DNA from: Gnetum montanum
Taxonomy: Eukaryota; Streptophyta; Gnetopsida; Gnetales; Gnetaceae
Assembly (NCBI GenBank): GCA_015680685.1
Contig: MNCI01017692.1
Coordinates: forward strand, 376,756-440,755
Length of the DNA: 64,000 nucleotides
Reading direction: 5' to 3'
A model generated the notes under the pieces. That model ran no database searches and was not told the origin of the DNA. It saw nothing but the letters and a program-made list of their open reading frames with translations. This document shows, piece by piece, positions 12,501-24,500 of the stretch (the first letter of the stretch is position 1; each line of letters opens with the position of its first letter). A program made the position numbers and the translations under genes.

Positions 12501-15500
12501 CACCTTTCCTCCTGCACTTGTCATTTAAGGTACTCTTGTTGCTCCTATCATCTCTACTGATTAGCAGTATTCAACAGTGCCAATATAAGATCAGAGTGCT
12601 TGTTCGGGTGGTATTGCTCTAAACAAGCCAGGAAATACTTGGGCAAGTTAATGCAGCGATGATGAAGGATGCACTTAAGGAATGTAAAGTGGATGTTAGT
12701 GATCTTTGAGGCATTACCAAACTGCACCAGAAACACTTCCAAAACTTCAACCACCTAGTGCCAAAAGACCATCATAAAGGAATGATGCACCTAACCAGCA
12801 ACAGCAGTAGGAACTCTAACTGGAAAAAAGTCAACAGCATCCCTCAAGCCCTTTGATATTGGTAGCATGATCTTCCCTTCAACAAGAATGCCAAGTGCCT
12901 CTGCAATGGCATGTTCTGACACTTCTAGAGTGGCCACCCTAAACTTTGTTTCATCCCCCCTCTAATGTTAGAAGAATGGTGTGGCATTCATGTCCTGTTC
13001 ACCTCAAAGACAAGGCAGCACCACATCCTATTCCACATTCACAAGCAAGTCCTATAAGGCTAGCATGAACCCTATACAGTCCAATTCAAAGGTACGGGTC
13101 TAATCCATGGCAACAACAATCTCATTTCAATAGTGTTGGGAAAGAAGTAGCAAACACTGCAGAGAAGGAAGAGGCTCAACCTGAAAAATATGATGGTATC
13201 TAACCTTCTAGATGTTCTAGGCTAGAACTGTAGAGAAGTAATCACCAATGAAGCTTAATGGAAGAGAAATGCCTGCCAACATCCACATTTGGCAATTGAA
13301 ATGACAACACTAGATTAAATGTTTTGTTGTTTCAGGCGTGCTATTAGAGCAACGCACACAATGCTTAAGTACATTCAAACCATAGTGCCGAAGAAAGACA
13401 CATGTTAGGATAGCTTGATGCAATAACATCCAAATGAACATTTTAATCTTCTTTCAGATATGGCATTTCCAAATCTTCCACCATTCCTCCACTTTGACAT
13501 ATTTTGCCATCATCAAATCCTTTGTCATATTGTTCTTAACCCATGTGCAGGTTTGAGAGAATGGAATGATGATTACAAATTGTTGCCAAACACTCAACCA
13601 AGTCTATTCCATGCACCAACATTGGTTATATCCTCCAATCACGACTTAAACACAAATGGTGTCATCATTATTTTGTATACTTTGGGTTAGTCATGATTCA
13701 TCATCATCTTAGCCTTGTCCCAACAAAATGTTGCTGGCTATTTGGATTAGTCATGAATAACCTGCTAAAATACTACAAAATTTGGAAACCCACCACCTCC
13801 CTCAGGCCCCCTTGGGGCCACCACATTATCATGGTCTAAAAATCTATAAGGCACCCTTACCTAGTGCTAGGTGTCAACTTTTGAACATCAAGTCAGGACA
13901 TCAATGCTTGTGTGAGGAAGTGTTTGAGGAACTTGCATTCAAATACAGGGTGCCACCTGCCTCCAATGGAATACTGGACTAATAAAAGCATTTTGATTAG
14001 GATCATATTCTATGCCTAGAATTTGGAATAGTTGCAATGTGCTGAAGAGTTGAAGATGTTGATGCATTGTAGATTTTTTCATTGTGTCCACAACATTGGT
14101 CAGTGATTTATAGTATTAAAGGAGGTTCCGAGTTTTAGGAGGGATGTTTCTAGCGATTGCATGGGCATTTTTTATGAGACATCATCCAAACCTACGTATC
14201 ATCCCTCAAATCGTGGTGTATCTTTCCTATGAGTTTTGGCATGTTTTTCATGAGTTTAGGTGTGTTTGGGAATGCTTTGATGAGTTCAAGGTGTTCCGGG
14301 GTCAATGGGGACATGTTTGGATGTTCAAGGCCTCAAAATAGACATCTTCCTCGATAGCCTTGGTAGGATACACATCTACTCCACTAGGTAGATGTTTTTT
14401 CTACAACTTCCAAGCTTTGGAATAGACATCTTGTCTGAGATCTTGCAATATTTGGGAAAGATGTCTTTGATGCTCAAGACATTTTGTCTAAGGACAAAAG
14501 TGAACTCCAACTAACATATGTTTAAATTTGGACTGCTAATAAAAGGTGAAAGGTCACCAAAAGAAATATAAATTGTCTTTAAGGGCCTAAACTTTTGGGT
14601 TTTTTTTGGGGGGGGGGCACGGGGGCGGGCCGTGGCGGCGCCTAAGAAGAGGTAGGAGAGAGCAAGTGTGAGGACAGCCTCTAGATAGAGAGAGAGTGTG
14701 TGTGGTTTTCAAGTATTTGTACTATGATTTGGCATGAATAAAAAAGTTGTTTCTTTATTGTTCAAGCTTTGAGTCCTTGAGTTCTTGAATTCTTTGAGTT
14801 TCTAAGGCAACTTGGGTTGAAATTGGGTCAAGGGTTTCAGATCCTTACCAGATTGGTATAGAGAGCATTGGTTTTTTACTAGATTGGTATCAAAGCAGTT
14901 GGTTTGAAAGCAATTTACTCAAGTGGAAGAATTCTCTATATCACAACACAAGGATTCCCTCACCTCCAATGTCATTTTGGTTTGCAATTTTAATTGATGT
15001 ATTTTCCATAATAAAGGTTTGATTAAACAGCTTTTGGTCCTTTTGGGTGATCAACTATATTGGGTATTGAAAATTTTTGTTGTTTGAGATACCCATTAGC
15101 TTTGATAAGCTAGAGTTTGCAAGAATTGTGTAGATTTCAAAGTGAGTTGTATAAGGGATGCTAGTTTTTCACTTTAGCTTGATAGTGGTTTATTCAATTG
15201 TGCTGATGAGAATCATGATCATTGTGTTGGAATTGACAGTCATGTTGTGTATGATGAAAGCAATGTGACTTTTGATACCATTGTTAGTGAAAGTAAGCCT
15301 AATGATGCAAATGTGTTTGGTTGTGTGTGTGAGATAATGATGCTTATTATGGTAGTCGATATGAGGTGGTCATTATTGATGTTTGTGAAGGCACTAATAG
15401 TGATTTGATTTTCCAAAATTTGGAAATGTTTGTTGTTGATTATAGCAATGAAGAATTTGTAAAGTGTGTTGATGAACTTGATTGTCTTGGTTGTGGTATG

Positions 15501-18500
15501 GATGAGCAACATGAAGGCAATCCAAGTAGTTGTGATGCTAATGGTGAAGGAAGGTTGGGTGAGAAACTTCCAAATACCAAGAAGAAGAATGTGAAGAAGA
15601 GGAAAAAGTATGAAAAAAAGGAAGATGAGTTAAGCAGACCTAACTCTTTTACATTTTCTTATTCTTCATTTGTTACAAGTCATGGAAGAAATATGTGGGA
15701 ATTGATGCTCTCAAGATGGAAGCATGGTGAAGTATTTGAGAGCAAAGGCCAAGTCCATTCTTCTTTGCTATAACTCTTCATTGTTGAGTGAGCACAAAAT
15801 GTGCTAAGGTGTGTATGTCATTAAGACACTAGTATGTGTGTTGTGTATTGTGAAGTGTGTCGGATGGTTGAGACAAATGTTGTGAGCTCCTACCGTTCCA
15901 TGAGTGTTGTGATTTTTGTTTTTGTGTGTTGTTGACCTATGTGAGGGGGCATTTGCTATTCCAAGTGTAAGGGCCTCCTATGTGGGAGGCAAAAGTCTTT
16001 TTAAAGGGAAGCGTATTGATGAGGACATCACCTAGACTAATGCATCACCCCTTAAATGATGGTGTATCATTCCTATGAGTTTTGCCATGTTTTTCATGAG
16101 TTTGGCTGTGTTTGGAAATATTTTGATGAATTCAAGGTGTTCTAAGATCAATGGGAACCTTTTTGGAGGTGTTCAAATGTACATCTTCCTTAAAAGCCCT
16201 AGCAGGATAAACATCTACTCCACTAGATAGACGTCTACTCCACTAGATAAATGTGTTTTCTGCAACTTCCAAGCTCAGAATAGTCTCCCCCACCCAAAAG
16301 ACATCTTGTTTGAGATCTTGCAACACTTGGGAAAGATGTCTCCAATGGCCAAGATGTCTTGTCTAATGACAAAAGCAGACTCCAACCCACATATTTTAAA
16401 TTTGGACTGCCAAGGCAAGGTGAAAGATCACCAAAAGATGTATAAAGTCCCCTCAAGGGCCTGAGCTTGAGGGAGAGAGTTTTGAGTCTCCTAAGAGGAG
16501 GTAGGAGAAATAAAGTGTGAGAAGGGCCTCTAGAGAGAGAAGGACAGTTTCTTGAGAGAGAGAAGAGAGTGCCTTGAGAGAGAAGAGTTGAGCTCATCTT
16601 GAGCACTCTTGTTGTGAGTCATCCTTGGCCATTGTGTGAGGGAGTGAAAGGAAGTCATTCTTGTATGGCTTTAAGCCTTGTATGAGAGGGAGTGGTGTGA
16701 GGATCTTGAGCATTAGCTGTCCTTGGTTGTTGCATGTTTCCAAGTGTTTGTACTATGATTTGGCATAAATAAAGAAGATCTTTCTTTCTTCAAGTTTTGA
16801 GTCCTTGAGCTTTTGAATTCCTTGAGTTTTCAAGACATATTTGGTTGGAACTAGGTAAGGGGTTTGAGATCTTTACCATATTGGTATCATAGCATTGGTG
16901 TCCTTACCAACTTTGGCCCAACTGTTTTTTGCCTTTCTTTGGTTCTCTTTGTATATTGTTGTTTCAGCGTTGATCTCCACACACAGGCTTTTGATTGCTT
17001 TGTGAGCTCCACTCACATTTTGATGTACATTTTCATTTCCAGCTAATGATATCAGGCTTTCCAATAGGCTGCCAAGATCATCAATTCGGAGGAGGAACGT
17101 AGCATTGTTGATAGGTTTTATGGGCAGTAGAAACCTAGATGTGTTTCTAGATCTTTACCTTATTTTTGATGGTTTGTCGATTCTGTTGTTTTGTTAAACC
17201 ACTTTGCTATAGGTTTTTAGGTTTCATTGGCAATCATGGTCATGAAATGTAGATTTTCCTGATTGTCTAACTGATGGTTCTGGCCAAGTTCAGGAAGACG
17301 TCTCCCCTATGCTATTGATTTCTAGTTGCTCTGTCATGCAGGGGGTTGTAAGGTGTTGAGTAAAGGATCCCTCTTTCCCCGTTTCTGATGTATATATCTT
17401 TTGTATTATAATAATATCGTGACTCTTTCCTGAAAGTTAAAAAAATGATAACTTGACCTTTTCTTCTAAAATAAGGAAAGAAAATCATCTTAGGCATGTT
17501 GCATTACAATTAAATTTATGGAACTCATAAGATTCAATTGCAAGTATAATTACAATTCTTCAAGAAAGTAAAACATTTTGTAAAACAATGAGTGTTAGCT
17601 TAGTGATAACAGTTCTGACATGGAAATCCCATGTCACAAGTTCAATTCTAGTGGATAACATTGAATTTTAGATAAATTATTTAAAAGAAATTCTAAAAAT
17701 ACATTCACTTTCAGTTTTATAATTAATATTCACAATGCATAAAGATATTACAAAAACTCTAATCATTCAAGAACAAAACAATACCTCTTCTTCATTGACC
17801 CAAACAGAATGAGCTGCCAACAGGTTCTCTCCAAGAAATCCTATTTTTTCCAAGTATGTTACTGTTCCGTGATTTGCTTTTCTTGAACAAGCTACATATT
17901 GATTTTCATAAGGAACCTCTGCAACATGCTAAACATAACACCAAGTGTTTGTGTCAAAAATATCATATAAATAATGGTTAATCAACATTCGCAAAGCCAT
18001 TTCATATTCAATATTCGCAATACACTAACAAGCTAGATAGCACTCCCTTGCTCCACTCACATGGACACCATGGGGACTACCAGTTGAACCCTCCAGATTC
18101 ATCACCGTGTGCTAGTAGTTGGTGTCGTGCTCCAAGAAGCGCACGCAACATCCCATAGCACATCCCATGACACACCCGGTAAAAACACCCCAACGTAGAG
18201 TTAAACTACACAACCCTCCCAGGCAAGGTCCTACCAAGTGGGGTAATGAGGTAGGTCATAGCCTCCTCTTACTAATGCATGGAACTGCCATGCCAGTATG
18301 GTTCCAAAGACACAAGGAGCGGAGGACCCCTTGTGCCCCCACGGCCCCCAAACCATGGGGGAGGTAGCAGGCCACCACCAACCCTGCTACCTCTCTCACA
18401 ATCCTCCCCAACTTAAAATGAGCGACGACTTCGGAGCATGGCCTGGGTAACCCACGAGGCTGCTACATCAAAATCAAGGGAGGATTCCATCAATTCCAGG

Positions 18501-21500
18501 GAAGTACGCACATGTTATTCTGAGTCAAATTTGAATGTATCTTCAGTTCTGGAAGGTCCAACTGCTAGGGCTTAAGGTCGTAAAGCATTTTTGTTGAACT
18601 CGACTGTCTTCCTGGGATTCGAACTCATCCTAGCATCCGACACCCAAGTCAAGAGCATCACCCCTCAAGACTTGGTCTGTCCATCCTTCCATACCTGGCC
18701 TAAAATGCTAAGCTATGGGAGGACATCAAGTGGTCTATCATTGTGACATGATAGAACGCACGACCTAAGGATACATGAGTTCTAGGGTGTCCCCTGACTC
18801 GTTTGATCCAAAGGTCTAGGGGTCTCAAGTTCAACATAGCTCCTTGTTTATTTGAACCTTTAGTCTTATTGCCCATAGAGCACTTCGAATGGCTCCAGGC
18901 AGCTTCCCCCCCTGTCTAAGGCCAACTCCCATAGGAATTCGCTCTCGAATCCTATAAAGCACCACATGCCGTGCCTCTTCTGATTATTTTTTTTTACATG
19001 GGAGGTTTCTCCATCCATCATCAGAGCAGCCAAGGTAGGAGATCGATTGCTTGCTCCCTACAGAAGTCCAGGATCAAGTTTTCCTAGGACCTCAAGCACT
19101 CCAGTGGTTCCCAGCTATCGCCTAAGTCAGGATGATGTTTACAATGGACGAGGAACTCCACTTTCAAATCTGCACCATGGCCAGTGGTCCGGAAGTTTCG
19201 GATGCAATTTGCTCTCTTTCCATGTATAGATTATATACAAGGTCGCTCTCAGATCGAGAGGCTTCTCTCGGGATATGGGAACCCATCCGACAATGGCTTC
19301 AGCATGCTAACATGAAAAACTAGATGGACTCGGTCCATATTGATCAGTAGCTGAAGCTTATATGTCACAGGGTTAATTTTATCGATGATCCGGAAGGGAC
19401 CATCATACTGCTTCATCAACTTGGAGGTAGTTCCCTGTTTCGGCTTAAACTGACGTGGGTCCAACTTCAAGAGGACCCAATCTCCCACCTTGAATTCACG
19501 GTGTTGGCATTTTCGATCAGCATACCTTTTCATTTGCTACACTGCTCTCTCCAGATGATATTTTTTTCTTTCAACACTTTCAGACCACACTTTCAAGGAT
19601 TCATCTGCTGAGGGATGTCGGCCCTGCAATGAGTGGGAGACCATATGAGGGGTAATGGGCTACTTTTCCATTACCAGCTCTGTAGAAGAAAACCCAGTAG
19701 CTGATGACTTCTGGATGTTATAACTTAGCTGGGCAATCCCTAATAGAAACGGCTAATTCTTTTGGTCACTACGAACAATGTCGAATGTACTCTTCAAGTA
19801 CCTGGTTCATCCGTTCTGTTTGACCATTAGTTTCCGGATAAAAGCTTGTTGACAACTTAAGGGTGGTACCCATCATGCCAAATAAGGCTCCCTAGAAAGC
19901 ACTTGTGAATCGTGGATCTCGATCTGAAATGATGCTCATGGGTAACCCAAAATATCAAACCACCCTGTCAAAATAGTATGCTGCCGTGTCCTCAGCTAAG
20001 CGCTGTGATGGACAGGGAATGAATATGACAAATTTGGAAAATTTGTCCACCACCACAATGATACTGCTTAAGCCCTGAATATTCGGTAATCCTGTAATGA
20101 AGTCCATAGACACTGTAGCCTACGGAAATGGAGGGATTTCCAAGGACAGCAAAAGACCGCCTGGACGCTTTGTAGACCCCTTATCCTGCTGGCACACCAA
20201 ACACTTCTGGATATAAGAAATTACATCCCGATACATTTTTGGCCAGAAGAAGGTTCTCTCAATGAGTGCCAAGGTCCTTTGCTGTCCAGGGTGCCCAACC
20301 CATTGTGTGTCATGGCATTCTCGGATTATCTCCTTGCGTAGGCCATCCCAATCTGGAATGCATATCCAATTATGCCGAAACCAAAGCAATCCATCCCTCA
20401 TGTTGAACTGTGGTGCTCACCCAGTTTCTATCAGCTTCATTGGATCAATGATATGGCATCCTTTTTTAAGCCATCTTGAATTCTAGCCAACAACACTTCA
20501 TCACATTGAACATGTGAAGTTTGTGGCCCAATGATAGAAAAGAGCTGAGAGGAAGGCTGAGGATGGCGACTCAATGCATATGCCACCACGTTCTCCTTTC
20601 TAGGATGGTAAGTCAAATGCAAATCAAATTCGGATAACATGGCCAACCATCGAGCCTATTTGGGCCTTAGCTTTGTTTGATTCAACAAGTAGCTAGTGGT
20701 CAGATTATATGTCTTTACAAGGACACGACTTCCTAGCAAGTAGTGTCTCTATGCTCTTAAGCAATGGACAATAGCGAATGTTTTTTTTTCATGGACTGAC
20801 CATCTCTGCTCTACTTGATTCAGCTTCCGGCTCTCATAAGCAACAGGATGACCTTCCTGTAGCAAGACGCCCCCAATTGCATTCTCACAAGCATCCGTGT
20901 GAACCTCAAAAGGTTTCGAGAAATCAGGCAATGCCAACACTGGATGGAAGGTTAAAGCTTCTTTGATCTTATCGAAGGCTTGCTGACAATTTGAATCCCA
21001 CTACCATGCAACTTCTTTCTTTTGCAAATTGGTCAAGGGAGCAGCAATACCTAAAATATTTCTGATGAATTTCCGATAGAAGCTGGCTAACCCCATGAAC
21101 TGTCTGACCTTATGCACATTAGTGGGAGTGGGCCATTGGTGCACAACCTCTACCTTCTTCGGATTTGGCTTTACCTACCCATACCCTACAAGATGTCCTA
21201 GAAATTTCAGCTTCAAGCAACAGAATTCACATTTCTCTTTCTTAATGTACAACCGATTTTCTCGTAGCTTCTCAAGGACCATCTGCAGGTGGAAGGCATG
21301 TTCCTCTATTATCTGGCTATATATCAAGATGTCATCAAGATAGATGACTACAAATTTGTCTAAGAAGGGTCGAAATATCTCGTTCATCAAGGTACAAAAT
21401 GTAGCCGGTGCATTGCAAAGCCCGAAGGGCATTACTGTCCACTCATATGACCCATATCGAGTTACGCATGCAGTTTTTTCTTCGTCCCCTTCTGCAATGC

Positions 21501-24500
21501 AAACCTGGTAGTACCCTTGTCTGAGGTCTAGCCGGGTGAAATACCGGGCCCCTGCCAATTGATAGAACAAATAAAAAATGAATGGTACTGGGTACTTATT
21601 CTTGATAGTGTGTTTATTCAGCAACTTGTAATCACAACAGAGTCGTAGCGTTCCGTCCTCCTTGGTGACAAACAGCACCGATGCACCATAAGGGGATTTT
21701 GAGGGACGAATGTATCTCTTCGACATCAAACCTTCAAGTTGCTTCTTCAATTCTCCCAACCCTGGTTCTGTTAAGCGTGGCCTTTGGATAGGAGAGTCAA
21801 TACTGGGCTGCAATTCGATTTTATGATCCACGGCTCTCCAAGGTGGCAAACTTCCAAGTAGTTCAAGCGGCATTACATCTTTAAAATTATCTAGCACCTG
21901 TGCACAGATATTGACTCTCCTAAAATGGTAGTTCAGGTAGTTTGGGATCCACAAGCCTCAGAAACTAATAGAAACTAATATTGACCCATGCATAGCACAG
22001 GTGCTAGATAATTTTAAAGATGTAATGCCGCCTGAACTACCTGGAAGTTTGCCACCTTGGAGAGCCATGGATCATAAAATCGAATTGCAGCCCAGTATTG
22101 ACTCTCCTATCCAAAGGCCATATCGCTTAACAGAACCAGAATTGGGAGAATTGAAGAAGCAACTTGAAGGTTTGATGTCGAAGAGATACATTCGTCCCTC
22201 AAAATCCCCTTATGGTGCATCGGTGTTGTTTGTCACCAAGGAGGACGGAACGCTACGACTCTGTTGTGATTACAAGTTGCTGAATAAACACACTATCAAG
22301 AATAAGTACCCAGTACCATTCATTTTTTATTTGTTCTATCAATTGGCAGGGGCCCGGTATTTCACCCGGCTAGACCTCAGACAAGGGTACTACCAGGTTC
22401 GCATTGCAGAAGGGGACGAAGAAAAAACTGCATGCGTAACTCGATATGGGTCATATGAGTGGACAGTAATGCCCTTCGGGCTTTGCAATGCACCGGCTAC
22501 ATTTTGTACCTTGATGAACGAGATATTTCGACCCTTCTTAGACAAATTTGTAGTCATCTATCTTGATGACATCTTGATATATAGCCAGATAATAGAGGAA
22601 CATGCCTTCCACCTGCAGATGGTCCTTGAGAAGCTACGAGAAAATCGGTTGTACATTAAGAAAGAGAAATGTGAATTCTGTTGCTTGAAGCTGAAATTTC
22701 TAGGACATCTTGTAGGGTATGGGTAGGTAAAGCCAAATCCGAAGAAGGTAGAGGTTGTGCACCAATGGCCCACTCCCACTAATGTGCATAAGGTCAGACA
22801 GTTCATGGGGTTAGCCAGCTTCTATCGGAAATTCATCAGAAATATTTTAGGTATTGCTGCTCCCTTGACCAATTTGCAAAAGAAAGAAGTTGCATGGTAG
22901 TGGGATTCAAATTGTCAGCAAGCCTTCGATAAGATCAAAGAAGCTTTAACCTTCCATCCAGTGTTGGCATTGCCTGATTTCTCGAAACCTTTTGAGGTTC
23001 ACACGGATGCTTGTGAGAATGCAATTGGGGGCGTCTTGCTACAGGAAGGTCATCCTGTTGCTTATGAGAGCCAGAAGCTGAATCAAGTAGAGCAGAGATG
23101 GTCAGTCCATGAAAAAAAAACATTCGCTATTGTCCATTGCTTAAGAGCATAGAGACACTACTTGCTAGGAAGTCGTGTCCTTGTAAAGACATATAATCTG
23201 ACCACTAGCTACTTGTTGAATCAAACAAAGCTAAGGCCCAAATAGGCTCGATGGTTGGCCATGTTATCCGAATTTGATTTGCATTTGACTTACCATCCTA
23301 GAAAGGAGAACGTGGTGGCATATGCATTGAGTCGCCATCCTCAGCCTTCCTCTCAGCTCTTTTCTATCATTGGGCCACAAACTTCACATGTTCAATGTGA
23401 TGAAGTGTTGTTGGCTAGAATTCAAGATGGCTTAAAAAAGGATGCCATATCATTGATCCAATGAAGCTGATAGAAACTGGGTGAGCACCACAGTTCAACA
23501 TGAGGGATGGATTGCTTTGGTTTCGGCATAATTGGATATGCATTCCAGATTGGGATGGCCTACGCAAGGAGATAATCCGAGAATGCCATGACACACAATG
23601 GGTTGGGCACCCTGGACAGCAAAGGACCTTGGCACTCATTGAGAGAACCTTCTTCTGGCCAAAAATGTATCGGGATGTAATTTCTTATATCCAGAAGTGT
23701 TTGGTGTGCCAGCAGGATAAGGGGTCTACAAAGCGTCCAGGCGGTCTTTTGCTGTCCTTGGAAATCCCTCCATTTCCGTAGGCTACAGTGTCTATGGACT
23801 TCATTACAGGATTACCGAATATTCAGGGCTTAAGCAGTATCATTGTGGTGGTGGACAAATTTTCCAAATTTGTCATATTCATTCCCTGTCCATCACAGCG
23901 CTTAGCTGAGGACACGGCAGCATACTATTTTGACAGGGTGGTTTGATATTTTGGGTTACCCATGAGCATCATTTCAGATCGAGATCCACGATTCACAAGT
24001 GCTTTCTAGGGAGCCTTATTTGGCATGATGGGTACCACCCTTAAGTTGTCAACAAGCTTTTATCCGGAAACTAATGGTCAAACAGAACGGATGAACCAGG
24101 TACTTGAAGAGTACATTCAACATTGTTCGTAGTGACCAAAAGAATTAGCCGTTTCTATTAGGGATTGCCCAGCTAAGTTATAACATCCAGAAGTCATCAG
24201 CTACTGGGTTTTCTTCTACAGAGCTGGTAATGGAAAAGTAGCCCATTACCCCTCATATGGTCTCCCACTCATTGCAGGGCCGACATCCCTCAGCAGATGA
24301 ATCCTTGAAAGTGTGGTCTGAAAGTGTTGAAAGAAAAAAATATCATCTGGAGAGAGCAGTGTAGCAAATGAAAAGGTATGCTGATCGAAAATGCCAACAC
24401 CGTGAATTCAAGGTGGGAGATTGGGTCCTCTTGAAGTTGGACCCACGTCAGTTTAAGCCGAAACAGGGAACTACCTCCAAGTTGATGAAGCAGTATGATG

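Larger units (their letters stand above)
10734..17784 (-). other. Intron 5 of the amidohydrolase gene
   Basis: The intron is about 7.05 kb. It contains decayed element pieces at 11815-12310 and 12310-12960, a LINE remnant at 13280-13480, the LTR element at 14172-16878, and a SINE-like copy at 17586. The stretch 10971-11780 has no recognised feature. A (TTA)n microsatellite sits at 11783-11808 and a 41-bp imperfect duplication at 10889-10967. Confidence 0.5.

Noticed and set aside
16235-16606. 123-codon minus-strand ORF
   Set aside because: It lies wholly inside the LTR on the antisense strand, and the partner LTR does not preserve it.
21095-21343. Plus-strand ORFs inside the palindrome arms (also at 20262, 20778, 19047, 19132 and their mirror copies at 22558-24854)
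   Set aside because: They are antisense shadows of the gypsy pol frame. The mirror pairs exist only because the arms are inverted copies.
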